A stretch of DNA of 64,000 nt, taken from positions 135,504,096 through 135,568,095 of the forward strand of contig CM051455.1 of NCBI GenBank assembly GCA_028274465.1, in the 5' to 3' direction. The position numbers and the translations under genes were made by a program. The stretch is from Plantago ovata. Lineage: Eukaryota > Streptophyta > Magnoliopsida > Lamiales > Plantaginaceae. Positions 36,524 through 49,627 of this stretch are shown here, one piece after another; position 1 is the stretch's first letter, and the number at the start of each line of letters is the position of its first letter. Under the pieces are notes generated by a model. The model was not told where the DNA came from, did not search any database, and was given only the letters and a program-made list of their open reading frames with translations.

Positions 36524-39500
36524 TTACTGAGATTTCTCCAAACTCTCTGCTCTCAAGAAGAGGTAAGAAAATCCCTTTTTCACGGAGGGCTTCTTCCTCA
36601 TTCTGCTAAACTCATGAAGTTCCCCAGAAATCGGTTTATTGGGCTTACAAAGAATTTGTTTCTCTTCAAAAGCTTTCAGGAAATGTAACGGCACATGGTC
36701 CTCATACAGCCAGTATTTCTTCCCATTGCTTGACAAACCATCAAGCATTGTTCCATGTCGAAGAACAACACGAGGGATAGATTTACTTTTGCTGAAATCC
36801 AGAAGATACTTCGCTACTGGTCCCTCAGAGATCTTCTCGCAAATAGTAACGTCTCTAAACAACTCAACTGATCTTTTGCCATCCTTATCACGCTTTGTAT
36901 TACAAATCTGATCCCACCTAATATTTGCATCAAGCTCCCTAATCTGCAAACATGGAAAGCAGCACATAATTCTACTTTAATTAAGCAACAATAAAAATTG
37001 ATAAAATGTCTCGAGTAACAATAATACATGTGGCACGCAGACAATCACACATATACATATAGGTGTGGGTTGTGTGTGCCTGTGCACGCGCCTATATTTC
37101 TCATCGTTGGCTGTAAATATAGATATGCTCTTAAATTACTCCTTTCTGCTTCTATTTGGATGGGGAAAGTATGGAAATAATTTATCATGGATAGTCTAGC
37201 AGAATATACCTCCCTTATGCAAAAACAATTCTAAAGCTAGAATCAGTGACTGGATTTTGCACATGAACAAACCAAATCCACCACAGCAATTGAATGAGAT
37301 ACTTGGATTATATTGTTCAAGAATTATACACAATTTGTCCTCAGACTAGGTAACAACTGATCGGCTGATTTTAATAATACAAATAGCGGCATAAAAGAAT
37401 AACAAACTTGCCTGAAGAGCAAGCTGATCCACACTACTTGATGACTCTACAGCTGCTCTCCAGACATCATACTTTGCCCTCCTGGTACATTCTCTACGTT
37501 CAGAGTATAACACACCCCGTATCTTCTTACATCCACCTATGACATATAACAATGAAAACATAGTCACATATATGCTCAATTTTAAAAAGGTGGAAGTCTG
37601 TATATAGAAGAGCCTGAGACCTTGTCGAGCAGCTTTGGACACCAAAGAGCGAGGCAAAGCCTTCCAATTGAAAAGCTTGCGTGAAACAGTTCCACCTCTC
37701 CACCAAAGTAGTGTCAACTCGGGACGATTGATTTCTTCTGGAAGATCTCTTACTACATAAGAAGCAGAGCCCATCGTATCAACAGTATCCACATGCTTTT
37801 GCCACTTAGCAAAAAATGCTAGATGATGCAAATTCGACTCCATCTGGTGCAATAAATAGACAACTAAAACTGAGTACATGTAGAGAAACAAAATGATTTA
37901 TGCCCCAAAGTCAGAGCACACTAGATTTGAAAAGACATTTGAAGGAGGACATTGTCAAGCACCCAGAAATATATCCATAATTTGTGATTTAGACCAAATC
38001 TATGTTTTAGTAGACATATCATCTTACTGCTACTACAAAAGTCACCTGTTAATAATTGAGTACTATGAAGACTTTACTGTGCTACCCAATTTGCAGTACG
38101 TCGGGTACATGATACGCAGTGCAAAGACACAACTCAAATCGAGGCACACAGGGTGTGGGTGTATTACCATTTAACAAAACACACCAGATTGTAGCTGTAG
38201 TAACTTTTCTCAAGCCTTAAAGAGTACAAAGTAAGTCCGAAGTAATAGAATTCATAAATTCAAAATTAAAAGTTGATTTCATTATCCAATTTGTGGCTGT
38301 CACAAAAGAAGGCATCCCCTGTAGTAAAGGGAAAAAAAATAACTAGCATTTCGTTATCGTAAAACTGAAGAACTCAAGCATTCGTCTTAAAGTACTAGTA
38401 CGTAAATTCAAAGAATTAGTTTCCGAATGAATAAAGGTCTTAAAAACTACTTTATAATACGCTCGGGTATGAAAGTATCAGGTAAGCCAGGTCGTACTTC
38501 TACTTATGTAGAGTCTGGATCTTTAATTGTATATGTTGATTAGAAATTAAGTCATGTGGTTTGGATACTCAAAAGAGAATTTTCGGGCTTTCATCACAAC
38601 TTTGTTTGGAACTTTCCTTCTCATTTTTTATTGGTAATAGAATTACTTCAAAATGTATTTTGTTGCGCCAAAATAATTTTACATTATTTTCAGCAAAACC
38701 CTTGGTTATCATAAGTGAGACATGATAGCACGTAACGACAAAGCAAGAAATAAATTCTACAATACCGAAAGCAAAGAATATACATCCTATACAGAGACAT
38801 CATATAGAGACAATATACGTACCATAAGCAGCAACCTTTTTAAGGAAGCAACGTCATCCACCTCAGCAACACTACTACGCCAAATCATGGAGTGATTTGC
38901 ATTTAACCATGGACCCCGGAGAAGACCTCGCAGATGATCTTCAATGCAAATCATTTGGCATATGACATTAATAAGATGGTTTTCTTGGTTCTTTCTTAAC
39001 CCAATACCTAGAGCCTCACTTGTGAAATTTTCTGCAGCAGAAAGGCTAGGTTTCGTAATGAATAAGCAGTCCCTTCCCATTTCCGGAACTTTGCAGCAGG
39101 AACACCACCCACATTTTTCCTTTTTAAAGTTCACTCTTGAATTTAGGATGTTTGGCCAAGAAAAATCAAAAAATCTATTTGATATAGCCTTCTGTTCTAT
39201 GATGTGCGTTGGATCAACTTCACCAGATGATTCAGACGCCAACTCTTGAAGAAGAGATGATATTTCAGAGGCAAATTGGTAATAGTTGGCATACTTTTTC
39301 CAATAACTATTTACAGGAACAACCAACGGAATATCAATTACATTACAGTTTCCACTACCAGCCAGCATATGAACGTCATCATCTGGAATCTCAGAGCATC
39401 CTCTTAAAGACTTGAACCCGCTTTCCTGTAAATTATTGATCTCGGTCAAAGCCTGAGAGACTTTAGCTGACACTTCAGAATATGCCATTTGATTTTTCAT

Positions 39501-42500
39501 TTTCATTAAATTGCCAGTCTCCACTGTAGTAACATTCTTTGTATTTACAGGGTCCATGTTACAGGAATTGGAGGCCAACATGGCATTTTCACTAGGGTTT
39601 TTACCATCAGCAGCCCCATCCTCGAGAGGTTTTGGTGTCATCAGTGGCATATTTTGAGGTTGCTTGATTCCAGGAAAAGTTGTGTGCAAGGAATAGGACC
39701 CTGAGTCCATACTATTTCCGGTCCCACCAAATCCTTCAACTATATTCCATTCCTCACGTATGGCACGTATTATTGCATCATAGACAAAAGGCGATGACTC
39801 TAGAGCTTCAAGAAGGGTAGGAATATCATTTCTATCGTAGTATGAATACGAGTATTTATCCTCATATGATTCTGACCTGCAATTGGGCAACACATAGGTA
39901 AATAGTTAGTATTATGTTGTCATCATGAAGACTGAAACAGTTACTATCCTTCATGGTTTTATAATATGTGAGAAAATCTCGAAACAACGAATCAAGACAA
40001 GTAATCTAAAACAGAATCTATCAACATTAATAATGAAGAAATATGCTGAAACAAAAATCTGGTTACGTAGGAGCGGACTACCCAGATCTTGCATGTCGTT
40101 ATTATGCATCCGAAGCAATTGAATACAGAACAATTTTTTAGTTGACAGTTGCTACAAACATAATGTTCCCAAATAAAACAAGAAAAATGCAACTAAAGCA
40201 TCTTCAAATACAGAAGTGACTATCTCAATCAACCCATGCGCCATAATCAAACTCGGAGTGGGGAATTATAGTGTACACGGCCTTACCTTGCTTGCAAGGT
40301 AATGCTGTTCTGAAGACATAAACCCGCAGCCAAAACATAATCAAAGACACATTGGGCCAATGCATGCCCTAACCATCTAGTATAATATGTTTCTAAAAAC
40401 AGTACGACAATCCCCATAAAAAGAAAAGTTCTCTATGCTACGCAAGTTCAACCGATCTTGGATTTGTGATTTAATTAATTCAAATTCAAATATGTGTGGC
40501 TTCGCGTGAGCTAAGGAATTCCAGAATTACATGTTTGCACCCTTATTCCAAATTCCAACTAAACATTCACCAGGAGATCTACATGATACTACATTATGAT
40601 TTTTGTATTCAACATGTCAACCAAGAGATGCTTAAAGGATCCTTTCCCACTCTCTTCCATTGCACCCAAATGTATTATTCTCAGCTAATTACTAACCTAG
40701 TTACGCATTTCACATAGAAATAATCAAAAAGAATTACTTTCACAAAACAACAGGATAAAGATTACTTTAAAAATGTATAGATTAGATGTAAATTTTGTTA
40801 CAACAGAGTGTATACGGATGCTTAACAGCAGTTTTAGACTAACAGAGTTAAGATTGGTGGATATCAAACATCTGCTTCATATCAGTGCACATTACATCTT
40901 AAAAACACCATTTAAAATCACTCTCTTTATACTCATAGAAAGTCTTCATGTGTACATAATTCTGAGTATACCAAAAATGTCCCTTGTAGTATTGAATATT
41001 TCAAATGTCATAACTGGCTCAATGTTTTTTCCTCGTCTGTGAAACAGCCTTCCAAGTGCATAGTTTAAAGGCTGCATATGTGATACCTTGATATTATAGA
41101 ATATCAATAGAAAAATCATCTAATTAAATAGAACTAAGAACATATGTGCCTAATATGCAGGCATACAATGAAATGTTAGCTTCAATTGTGATGGACAGCC
41201 ACTGTAATAAAGAAATCATTTTGTTGGAAAAAGAGCATGAAACCGGTAGTGTTATAAAACAATATTAATATCAGTTAGTTTACATAAAGATGGATGCAAT
41301 CACATAATTTTAGTTTATACAAATATTCCTTCAGGGTAATTCAGTGAAAGATAGTGCTACTAAATGTCAAAATAGAATGACATACAGACACACATAAAAG
41401 GGAGAAAGAAATTAAAATTAGCAAGAGCTGAGAAAGCAAGGAGTTAAGTAACAAGATTAAAGTTTGATTAACATAAAAACAAGTTTAATGTCTAAAGTTT
41501 ACATCTCAACAATAATCAGATGTTAAGTCCACAGCGAGTTTACATGGATACATAGGGCATGTCAGTTTTCATGCCTTGCAAGTTGCAACTTAGTAGGGTT
41601 AAAAACTAGGAGTGAGTGGGTTGGGGGTTGGGGGGGGGGGGGACTAAATGACATGGTGATATGTGTCATACATGCAGAAAAACAACTAATCTCCTGTTCA
41701 GAAAACCCACTTAGAAAATATTCTTAACCATCTGTAAAAGGAGGTACTTACACCAACAAGTAACCACAACTGCTATGATATCGCCGACCGTAAGGATCAA
41801 TTCCAAGAAAGGATGCTCCTCGGATTGAATTCGCCATTCTTAGCCAAGGATTATCTTTCTCGACCTGGCATTCAGGGCAATACCAATCACCCTCTGGCAA
41901 CAAGCTGCGAACAACCCCAACACACCTCGCATGAAATGCTGCAGGGCAACCATCACAGCAGATTAAGCTACCATCCATCTTACAAAGGCAGCATATCTCA
42001 CTATTCCAATTAGCCCTTTGCTGAACATCATCTCTTGTAATGCAAGAAGTACTAGCAACATCAACCGCAACCTTTCTTCTTCGTGAAATATCAAATTTCT
42101 TATTCTGTCCAGAATGCATGTCAGGAGTTGTTGCTTCCACTCTTGTCTCTATTTCTGACCTAAAGACTTCAGCTTCAACCACATCATCACAAAGATGTTT
42201 CAGTATTTCAACCTTTGCAGAAAGTGGTAGGTTATAGAAACACTTCTTAAAGGGCTTGGACTGGCGATGATCAAGTCCAGGTATATACCCAGGACTATGT
42301 AGTAATAGATACTCAACCACAAACATTGGCCACGTGATTAAGTCGAGAAATTCCCAATTAAGAGACCTAAAACATAAAACAATAAGTGCTAGAACAAAAT
42401 AGAATAAACTAAACGTTAAGAACTTCTAAGAGTAAATGTAGTACCTCAGACAGTTGGATGCCGACAGAGAACCCTTGTTTGAAAGGGATTCCAGATGCTT

Positions 42501-43682
42501 CCTTAGTATTCTCAAAAGAGAAACATGGATAGAGTCAAACAATAATGTTGAATCATCAGATTTAACAGAATCCACGAATTCTTTGAGTTCGAAGGGGCTT
42601 AAAAACAACATTGTACTGAAGGATCTCAAGAATGCATAAACAGATAGAAAACCAAACGATGAAACACCATTGAGATCCAGATTGCTAGAAGAAGGTGGTA
42701 ATTCGACCTTTGGCGGAAGAATAGTGGACTGAGTAGCTTGTCCTGCCATTGTAACACTACTGTCGACTTCTGCAATCTTCTCCCAACCCGGAAAGCTTAC
42801 TGGAGCAAACACATTTTTATTCTGAACCCCAGTGCCCCAGTTTGTCCACATATTCCCTTCTTTTTTCTCCAGAATTTGAGCCCTGTCACCATAATCCACT
42901 AGCTCTAAATTCAAGTCAAAATCTAGAATCCTTCTATCGCCACCCATATTATCAGTGTCCTCGCTCACAGCAACATTCAAATCGATCATTTCTCTATTTT
43001 CAACATCTTCACGCTCTTCTTCTCTCTCCAGATTTTGCCTCATGTTGCCAACACTTTCCACAGACCTTTCATTCAAACGTACATCTCCTCGAGAATGAAC
43101 CCCAATTTCCTCTTCATTCAAATTGATAGTTTCATTCTGCGCTAACTCTATATTTAAGTCAAAATCTCGCCTTTTTCCATCGACTCCCAAATTCTCAACT
43201 TCCTCATTCACATCAACATTTAAATCAATCAACCTCTGAGTACTCATTCCAACACCATTATTATCCAAATCCACATTCAATTTTGAACTTACTCCATCAT
43301 TCAAATCCAGCAATTTACTCCCAGATCCAGTCTCCATACCATTATCAAATTTAAAACCATCACCATTCAAATCAAGACATTTATTCAAATCTAAGAGACA
43401 CTCACCAGAACTCTCACCGGCATTCACTGGTCCCTCAAAAACACACTTCAGCCGCTTTCCTGGGTTGCCCCTATGTTCAAGAGCAGCAAATTCTGTTTCT
43501 TCAGCCAATTCCAGTGGTGTCTCTAAGAGCTTATGCAACTCCAATATGCCAACCTCCACCAAATCCCCATCATCATAAAGAACCTTAAAAACTCCAGTTT
43601 CCTGTTCATACGCCCTAACAGAACCAGAAATGGTGTGTTGCCCTTCAATCCCTTTCCTTGTGCTCCTACCCACGTACTCCAT
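36524..43682 (-). CDS. PTM-like DDT and PHD-finger protein, copy B
   Basis: Homologue of plant DDT-domain protein PTM (a chromatin regulator; Arabidopsis PTM links chloroplast signals to the nucleus). Six exons: 42445-43682, 41752-42366, 38823-39876, 37621-37843, 37412-37536 and 36524-36943, giving 1,224 residues in consistent phase. Residues 1-60: a chromatin-reader-like block (YVGRSTRKGIEG...VLYDDGDLVEV). Residues about 90-300: acidic, with repeated [LIF][DN]LN motifs including an EAR-type LNLEL. DDT about 345-440, PHD about 538-580 (CCLC...CCDGC...H..C...WYCPEC). Exon 3 has a CGWCSCC cluster. The fifth intron uses a GC donor (CAG|GCAAGT). PTM proteins normally continue with further PHD fingers and membrane segments. 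The stop at 36524 overlaps an alternative donor (CA|GTAAAAG), so the gene may be truncated or continue into damaged 3' exons. Confidence 0.8.
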
Positions 43683-44000
43683 TCCAAAATTCTGATAAAT
43701 AAATAGTCCAAATCAGAAGGAATAAAAAACATAGAAATTGAATTGAGTATGTAAAAAGGAACTGAAACTGTACCTCAGAGAGAAAAAACGCACTTGATAA
43801 ACTAAAATTATTCTGTGCAAGAAAAATCCCTTTCCTGGAGAGTGAATTTTGGCAGAGGGTGTTATAGCTCTCTCCCTCTCTAGAAATGAAAAAATAAGAT
43901 GAGTGAGTGATGTCTGTTGTGGCATGAGTAACAATGGGCGCAACCTAAAACCAAAACAATTCACACAGATGCTATTAAATGTGACTCTATTTCAAAACAA
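43683..44000 (-). promoter_or_regulatory. Probable 5' UTR/promoter of PTM-like copy B
   Basis: Conserved with the copy A upstream region, including a CT-rich element (minus strand TTTCTAGAGAGGGAGAGAGC) at about 43867-43887, typical of plant core-promoter Y patches or GAGA motifs when read on the plus strand. No TATA box stood out. A start site cannot be fixed from sequence alone. Confidence 0.35.
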
Positions 44001-44039
44001 AATTGTGGTGCAATCCGTGAGGTGGATTCAACCGCTAAT

Positions 44040-46625
44040 TTGTCAGGATCCTGGAAAAGCAGTAAAACATGCTTTGGTTGTTGAAGTACAAATAGTTATG
44101 CTGATAGTACAACAGCTTTCCCTCTTAAGTATTGGATCTTAATTTCTTATTATTATGATGCATTTCATGAAGCATATTACAAACGATCTTTTATATTTTA
44201 GGTACACGGCCATTATTACAGCACAAAGGTTTTCCACCTACCATTATTGTTCGAAAAATATTAAATTTAGTGAACACCTCTTCATAAAGCATACCAAAGT
44301 TAAAGTGGGGAGGCTAGATGGAGAAGAAATTGTGTACCTGTTCATCAACAAAGCTCGGGCTGGGCGTATGATTCAGTTTAACAACGGCAGGTCGTGCCCC
44401 AATTTCCTCTGTTTACTCACTTCACACTTGTAGCAATACATTACAATTGAACCAGTTGTACCACAGAACAATAGAGATACTCTAACATGCGTATGGGAAT
44501 CATCAAAACCAACTCCATCAACCAGACAAACCAAAAGGTAAAGTTGGGATGACAACTTAATTAAAAGATGGAAAGAGCTACTTGATATGCTGCCCAACAC
44601 CATAAATTCAGAGTATTTCATTGACTATGTGTAATCTTAAACCATAACCAGATTAAAAATTTATAAAATGAAAAGAGAATGAGATCATTTGTGACCAGCA
44701 AGTGTAGTAGATCATGTGATATTGATAAATATCAATTAATTAGTATTCAGAATGGTAACAACACTTATAGAATCAGGAGAAGAAATATAAAGTATACATA
44801 ATTGAGAAAATGAGTATTCATAAATGAGAAATATAAAGTATTCATAATCGATACAAATATCAAAGATTCAGCACATGACACAGAATAAAAAAAAATATTG
44901 GAGACAGTAATTTATGCAGCATTCTTAATATGGGGAAAAAAACATAATAAGAGAGTACCAATACAGTTCATGGCTTCATGCTATCAAGGAACATTCAATT
45001 TTGTGTTGAGGGCAGAAGAAAGTCATTAACTATGACTCATTCATGAATCATGAACATTATAAACAGTTATCAACTTAACATAGTAACCATTAAATGATTC
45101 CAATAATAATTTATAAAATTGCTATCCGAATACAATTTCACATGCCAAATATCACATTTCTTTATTTCCAACGTAACATTCCAATTAGACCAGTTGTACC
45201 ACAGAACTATAGAAAAATTCTAACATGCATGGATTCATCAAAAACCAACTTAATCAACCATAAAAGCTAAAGATGAGATGAAACTCAAATACAAAATGTG
45301 AAGAGTTAGTTCACTTAATATGCTGCACAAAGCAATGGAATCGGAGTATTCGATCTACTTTACGCCTTATGTTAATCATCAACAAGCCCTAATGAGATTA
45401 CAAGTTAATCACTAACAAACCACGTAATGGGATCACTCTTAATCGCTAACAAACCAGCATGAGAATTTATGTGCGCGAAAGGTATAGTAGATTATGTAAT
45501 TTTGATGAAATCCACTTAGAAGAAGTTCCCAAATGGATACAGCATACATGGAAGAAAGAGAGAAAATTTTACAATAAAGAAGAACTAAATGAGACAACGA
45601 GCAGGTTGAAGAACAGAGCAGCAAAAGATTGCACATTATCCTATGAATATTCATAGTATCAAAGATTCAGGCATGGCAAATAATAAATAAATTACTACAA
45701 AAAGAAATTTATACGTCATTCTTAATGTGGGAAATATTTGCAAAAGGGCAATAGAGAATCATTGAATAACTATGACAGGCAGTATTTTCCATTCATGACA
45801 GGCTGTAACTAATTACGAAATTATTATAGCAACTTATTAATATAATTCCAATCTAGTTTCTTAATTTGATAACCATATATGACAGATCACATGTAAATAT
45901 TACCTTTTATTATTGTCCACCTAATTTTAATTTTAACTTAATTAAGACACCAACTACCATACCAATATTACATTTCAACCCAATATAGAGGTTCCATTCA
46001 CTGGAACAGATTATATGTCTAACCAAATATGAAACATCCATTGAACGTTTGCCAGTCACTTGTACTACCCACATAGATTGTGTGTCATGCTGTCCCAACT
46101 CAAACTGCCATATCAGACTAGCTCAGCAATTGTATATGTTTATATATAATCAAGAAATGATTTGGCAGCTTGAAACCTAATTTCCTCCCTATGACATCAA
46201 GCATATAATTACTTTTAAATTATAGTGTCTCGAATTCAAGGCAAAACAAACATGAAGAAACTCAATCTAGAAAAGGAGGCATTCATTATTAAATAAACAT
46301 GTCCCAGCAGCATATGTAGAACATGCAAAAGCAATTTACATATAGAATAAGACATGTATAGCTAAATTGATTAAAAAAAATTGAACCAGGGGGGATAACA
46401 TCACTTAAAGAGGAAAAAAGAGAAGGTCCGAATTAAATCTTAATTCACTCTACAAGTTTACAGTCCGCTACAAGTTTACTCCAGCTACTTCCAGCAGGGT
46501 AACTGTGAAGGCAGACAGGCATACTCTTGTTGATACTTCTGGGGCACTTAAAGCCAATGAGGTATTCAATTTTATCAGCGCTGAGATCCAAAAGCATCGG
46601 CATGAAACCAAACTGCAAACTGGAA
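44040..46625 (-). pseudogene. Tail exons of a lost PTM-like copy C
   Basis: 46440-46620 is homologous to 34436-34700 and reads the end of a third PHD finger (W-FHADA..., then ADKIEYLIGFKC in another frame), so it is frameshifted. Toward copy B come the conserved short exon at 44340-44405 (EEIGARPAVVKLNHTPSPSF, donor CAG|GTACAC) and a possible last exon at about 43970-44055 after TGCTTTTCCAG. No N-terminal part of this copy exists upstream. The intervening sequence (44460-46430) is AT-rich with no coding signature. Confidence 0.5.
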
Positions 46626-48339
46626 GCATACGGAAATGATATTCAGCTATAAAGAATTAAAGATATTGACAAATATCATAAAACAGAATCGAGCCCAATC
46701 AGATGCAAACTTTAATTTCCTTCAACTGCTTTTGTCAATAGCTAGCTTTTCTTACAAAATGTACAAATTAAACATTTTCCTATAAGCTAAGTATACAGGT
46801 CTCATGTTCAGAAAGCTGGATTCTGTATAAGTATATATTTACAAATAGGGCGAGGAATATTAGAATTTCATAGGGCAAGAAATGTTCTGGTTCTATAGCA
46901 CACACATGCTATTTGGACAAAATTAAAGGTGCACAAGCATGTGAAAATTGATCTTTATCATAAATATGTATATGTAATTATGTATATAAATTTAAATAAG
47001 CATAACTAAAGTAAAAATCAACTCAATTTTATACACCAATATAAAACAAAACTACATTATCAAAACCAAAATGGAATTTTATCCTACAATTAAGTTCCAA
47101 AGCAAACAAAAAGAAAAGAAAACTCATTCCACATCAAAATGCATCGTTATCATTAGTCATTAGTCATGACTGGTTCAGTCATTCTCTTCCTTATATCCAC
47201 GCTTTTTCATCAGCTTAAGTCTATTTACGCGAGGCCTAATTCATTACTTAAAGCCACATTTACTTAATAAACCTGATCAATCAAATAAAAACCCCAAAAA
47301 TACTGAAACTATCTTCCCTCTGCCCATGTAGTGACAATACCACTAATAGGGGTGCAGTGGATGCACAATGAATCACCCCTATGCCATTCACTTCTTAAAT
47401 CTCATGTATATTAATACATCATTAACATTCAGAAGAATTCAGAGACTATACACAAAAAAGGCCTCATCATCTCCACCTCCAAAAAACAAAGTTACAGAAT
47501 CTTGTCTTCAACTCCAGTTACCACCACCATCTCCACCTCGATATCAAGCTACACATTACTACTACATAGTTGTCCTTCCCAAGTCACTCTATCAAAATTC
47601 AATCATCAATCGAAAAAAGGACATTTAAGAACAGGACAATAAAACTAATATGGACTAGCTTCCAAAACTGTAAATGCACCTGAATCCCAAAATGCGATAA
47701 ACATAATACCGATGATAAAATTATGCTGTTAATCTGCTCTGAAATGAGTAAAATATGTTCACAGTAATAAAAACCTAATAATAACGGTCCTAATTCTAAC
47801 AAAATTTTAAAAAAAAAACATTGATTAAATTCAATTGGGAGACTGTACTGACCTCGATCAGAGCTTTTTCGAGAGAACACGTCCAATTAGGGATAAGGAT
47901 TCAAAATGCCCAAGGTCAATTTGCAGCAGAAAACTTTGGCACTTGATTCCACTCACCGGTGGATACGCTAGTCACCGGTTCTATTCTATCCTCCTCCTGG
48001 CAGCAGCATACAGGAAGAATTTTGAAGAAAGGAGGGAGAAGACAGACGACTTGTGTAGTCGTTTTTCCCTACTGAGGTTCGATCCTTTTCAGTTCACGAT
48101 TTATGCTTACGACTTAAATTAATCTCCGACCGGTAAGCTACCTGGTTCATCTCTAACCAATAGGTCGGTTGTTCAAGTCATGGAGGTCAGTGGGAAACTA
48201 TTATTGATTTTCGCTTTGCCGGCTATGTTCTATTTGTCTGAACTTAATTTATTTGTAGCATAAAATACTAGTATTAGACAAATCTGAACTGCACTGAATT
48301 TAAACTAATTAATTTTCATACGAAGAAAACAGAGGCTGA
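46626..48339. other. Right part of the PTM duplication unit, plus an unmatched insert
   Basis: 46640-47280 and 47840-48060 match 34710-35400 of the left unit (for example AAGTCAATTTACAG / AAGGTCAATTTGCAG and TGGCACTTGATTCCA). The roughly 0.56 kb between them (about 47283-47840) has no counterpart in the left unit and is not identified. No gene. Confidence 0.5.
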
Positions 48340-48905
48340 CAGTAATCACGATGATATTGTCAATATTTTTAACATTACCACCGGCCCTTTATCAAGTGGG
48401 ATTTTGGATATAAAATATGAATGGAATACAAATTGTGTGGAATAATCGTGATAAAGTAGGTCTGGTATATAATTGGTCCAATTTGGTCTGAGACCATTAC
48501 AATTTTGTGAGTTTTGAACATGATTGGGTTTAAGCACAATGTAAGGTTCATTTCCAATCTGCATCATGCAATAGCGAGTGCAAAGAAAATGTTCTTTAGG
48601 CTATCAAGATTCAAGAACATAGCATGTATTTGTGGAAAAATAACATTACGGTGGATAAAATTTAGGTCTTTTATTGCATATTCTATTTGGGATTTACCAA
48701 TGGTCATTACCCCATATGGTTTAGAGCCGCCTATTCTGGTAAGTCCTGAGCCAATCAAAACATATAGATATGTAAATAGGATTGTTTGTTGGGGATGAAA
48801 CTCCATCATAACTTCAAAACGCACATAAACTTCAAAAGGGATTTAACTACCAGTCATAACATGTTGTCATTAGTCCTATAAAGAAATTACACATACTATA
48901 TGGGG
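48340..48905. repeat. Direct repeat shared with the LPA2 upstream region (copy 1)
   Basis: Matches about 55320-56040 in the same orientation (GATGATATTGTCAATATTTT, TGATTGG.TTTAAGCACAAT, GTCATTAGTCCTATAAA). The match resumes at 51024-51070 just before the DUF295 reading frame, so about 2.1 kb (48906-51010) was inserted or gained between the two parts. Confidence 0.8.
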
Positions 48906-49617
48906 TGTACGTATACAATACTAGAATGTGAAGTGTAAGAGTACAAGTCTACTCATATACTCCACGTGCTTTGGACAACGTTGACATTCACGTGCAAATT
49001 TGATGTGGGATGAGATTTATAATAACTTATTATCGAATAAACACAGAAGAAGTAAATGAACGTATTGTTGGAAATTGGTTGGGATGGAGTCCAACAACAC
49101 GTAATTTTCTTGCGTTTTCAGGCCATAGTATCTTGTGGTTTTAGAAGGTTGTTATATCGTCACGTAGCTTGTGAGACGAGATTCGTAGCGGTATATTACA
49201 CCTGCATAGACCAATTCGTGGTGTGGAGTATCATTGACCCAAAAAGTAGCGGGTCGAAGCGTAATGCGAAAAACTTGTGTTTTTTGGCTAACCTTGAGCA
49301 ATTATTCATATGGGCATATACAGTCAGTTTCGGATGTTCTTTATATCAACACGAAACTTGTGAGATGAACTCATGTGTATGAATTCCAATTTCCGTTGTG
49401 AATGATAATTGACTCGAAAGTGATAGTTCGGTGTTTATTGTTGGATCATTATTGGCTGTCAATAACGTGAAATTTGCAAATGGTTGGAGTTCAACACGTG
49501 TACTTCAATATTCAATGATCAGTCTATATAGAGTAATAGAGAGGCATGAGCTCTCTTTGGGGATAAAAACACGAAGAAATAAAAACGCTTCAGTACTTCC
49601 ATATGAACCTCATTTCT
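48906..49617. other. Unclassified insertion sequence, left part
   Basis: Contains no coding signature. Together with 50579-51010 it interrupts the repeat described at 48340. Phrases such as GTTGGAAATTGG and GGAGTTCAACACGTG suggest LTR-like DNA, but no termini were confirmed. Confidence 0.3.
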
Positions 49618-49627
49618 ATCTTCTCCT

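Noticed and set aside
37346..37891. A 181-residue minus frame spanning two PTM-like exons as one exon
   Set aside because: It reads through the intron at 37537-37620. Family similarity stops exactly at AARQ and resumes at GCKKIRG.
38944..39415. Plus-strand frames opposite exon 3 of PTM-like copy B
   Set aside because: Antisense shadows. The minus-strand frame has family similarity and consistent splice phases.
41629..41642. G-run as a regulatory G-quadruplex
   Set aside because: It is a single homopolymer run plus one short run in an intron, with no four spaced G-tracts.
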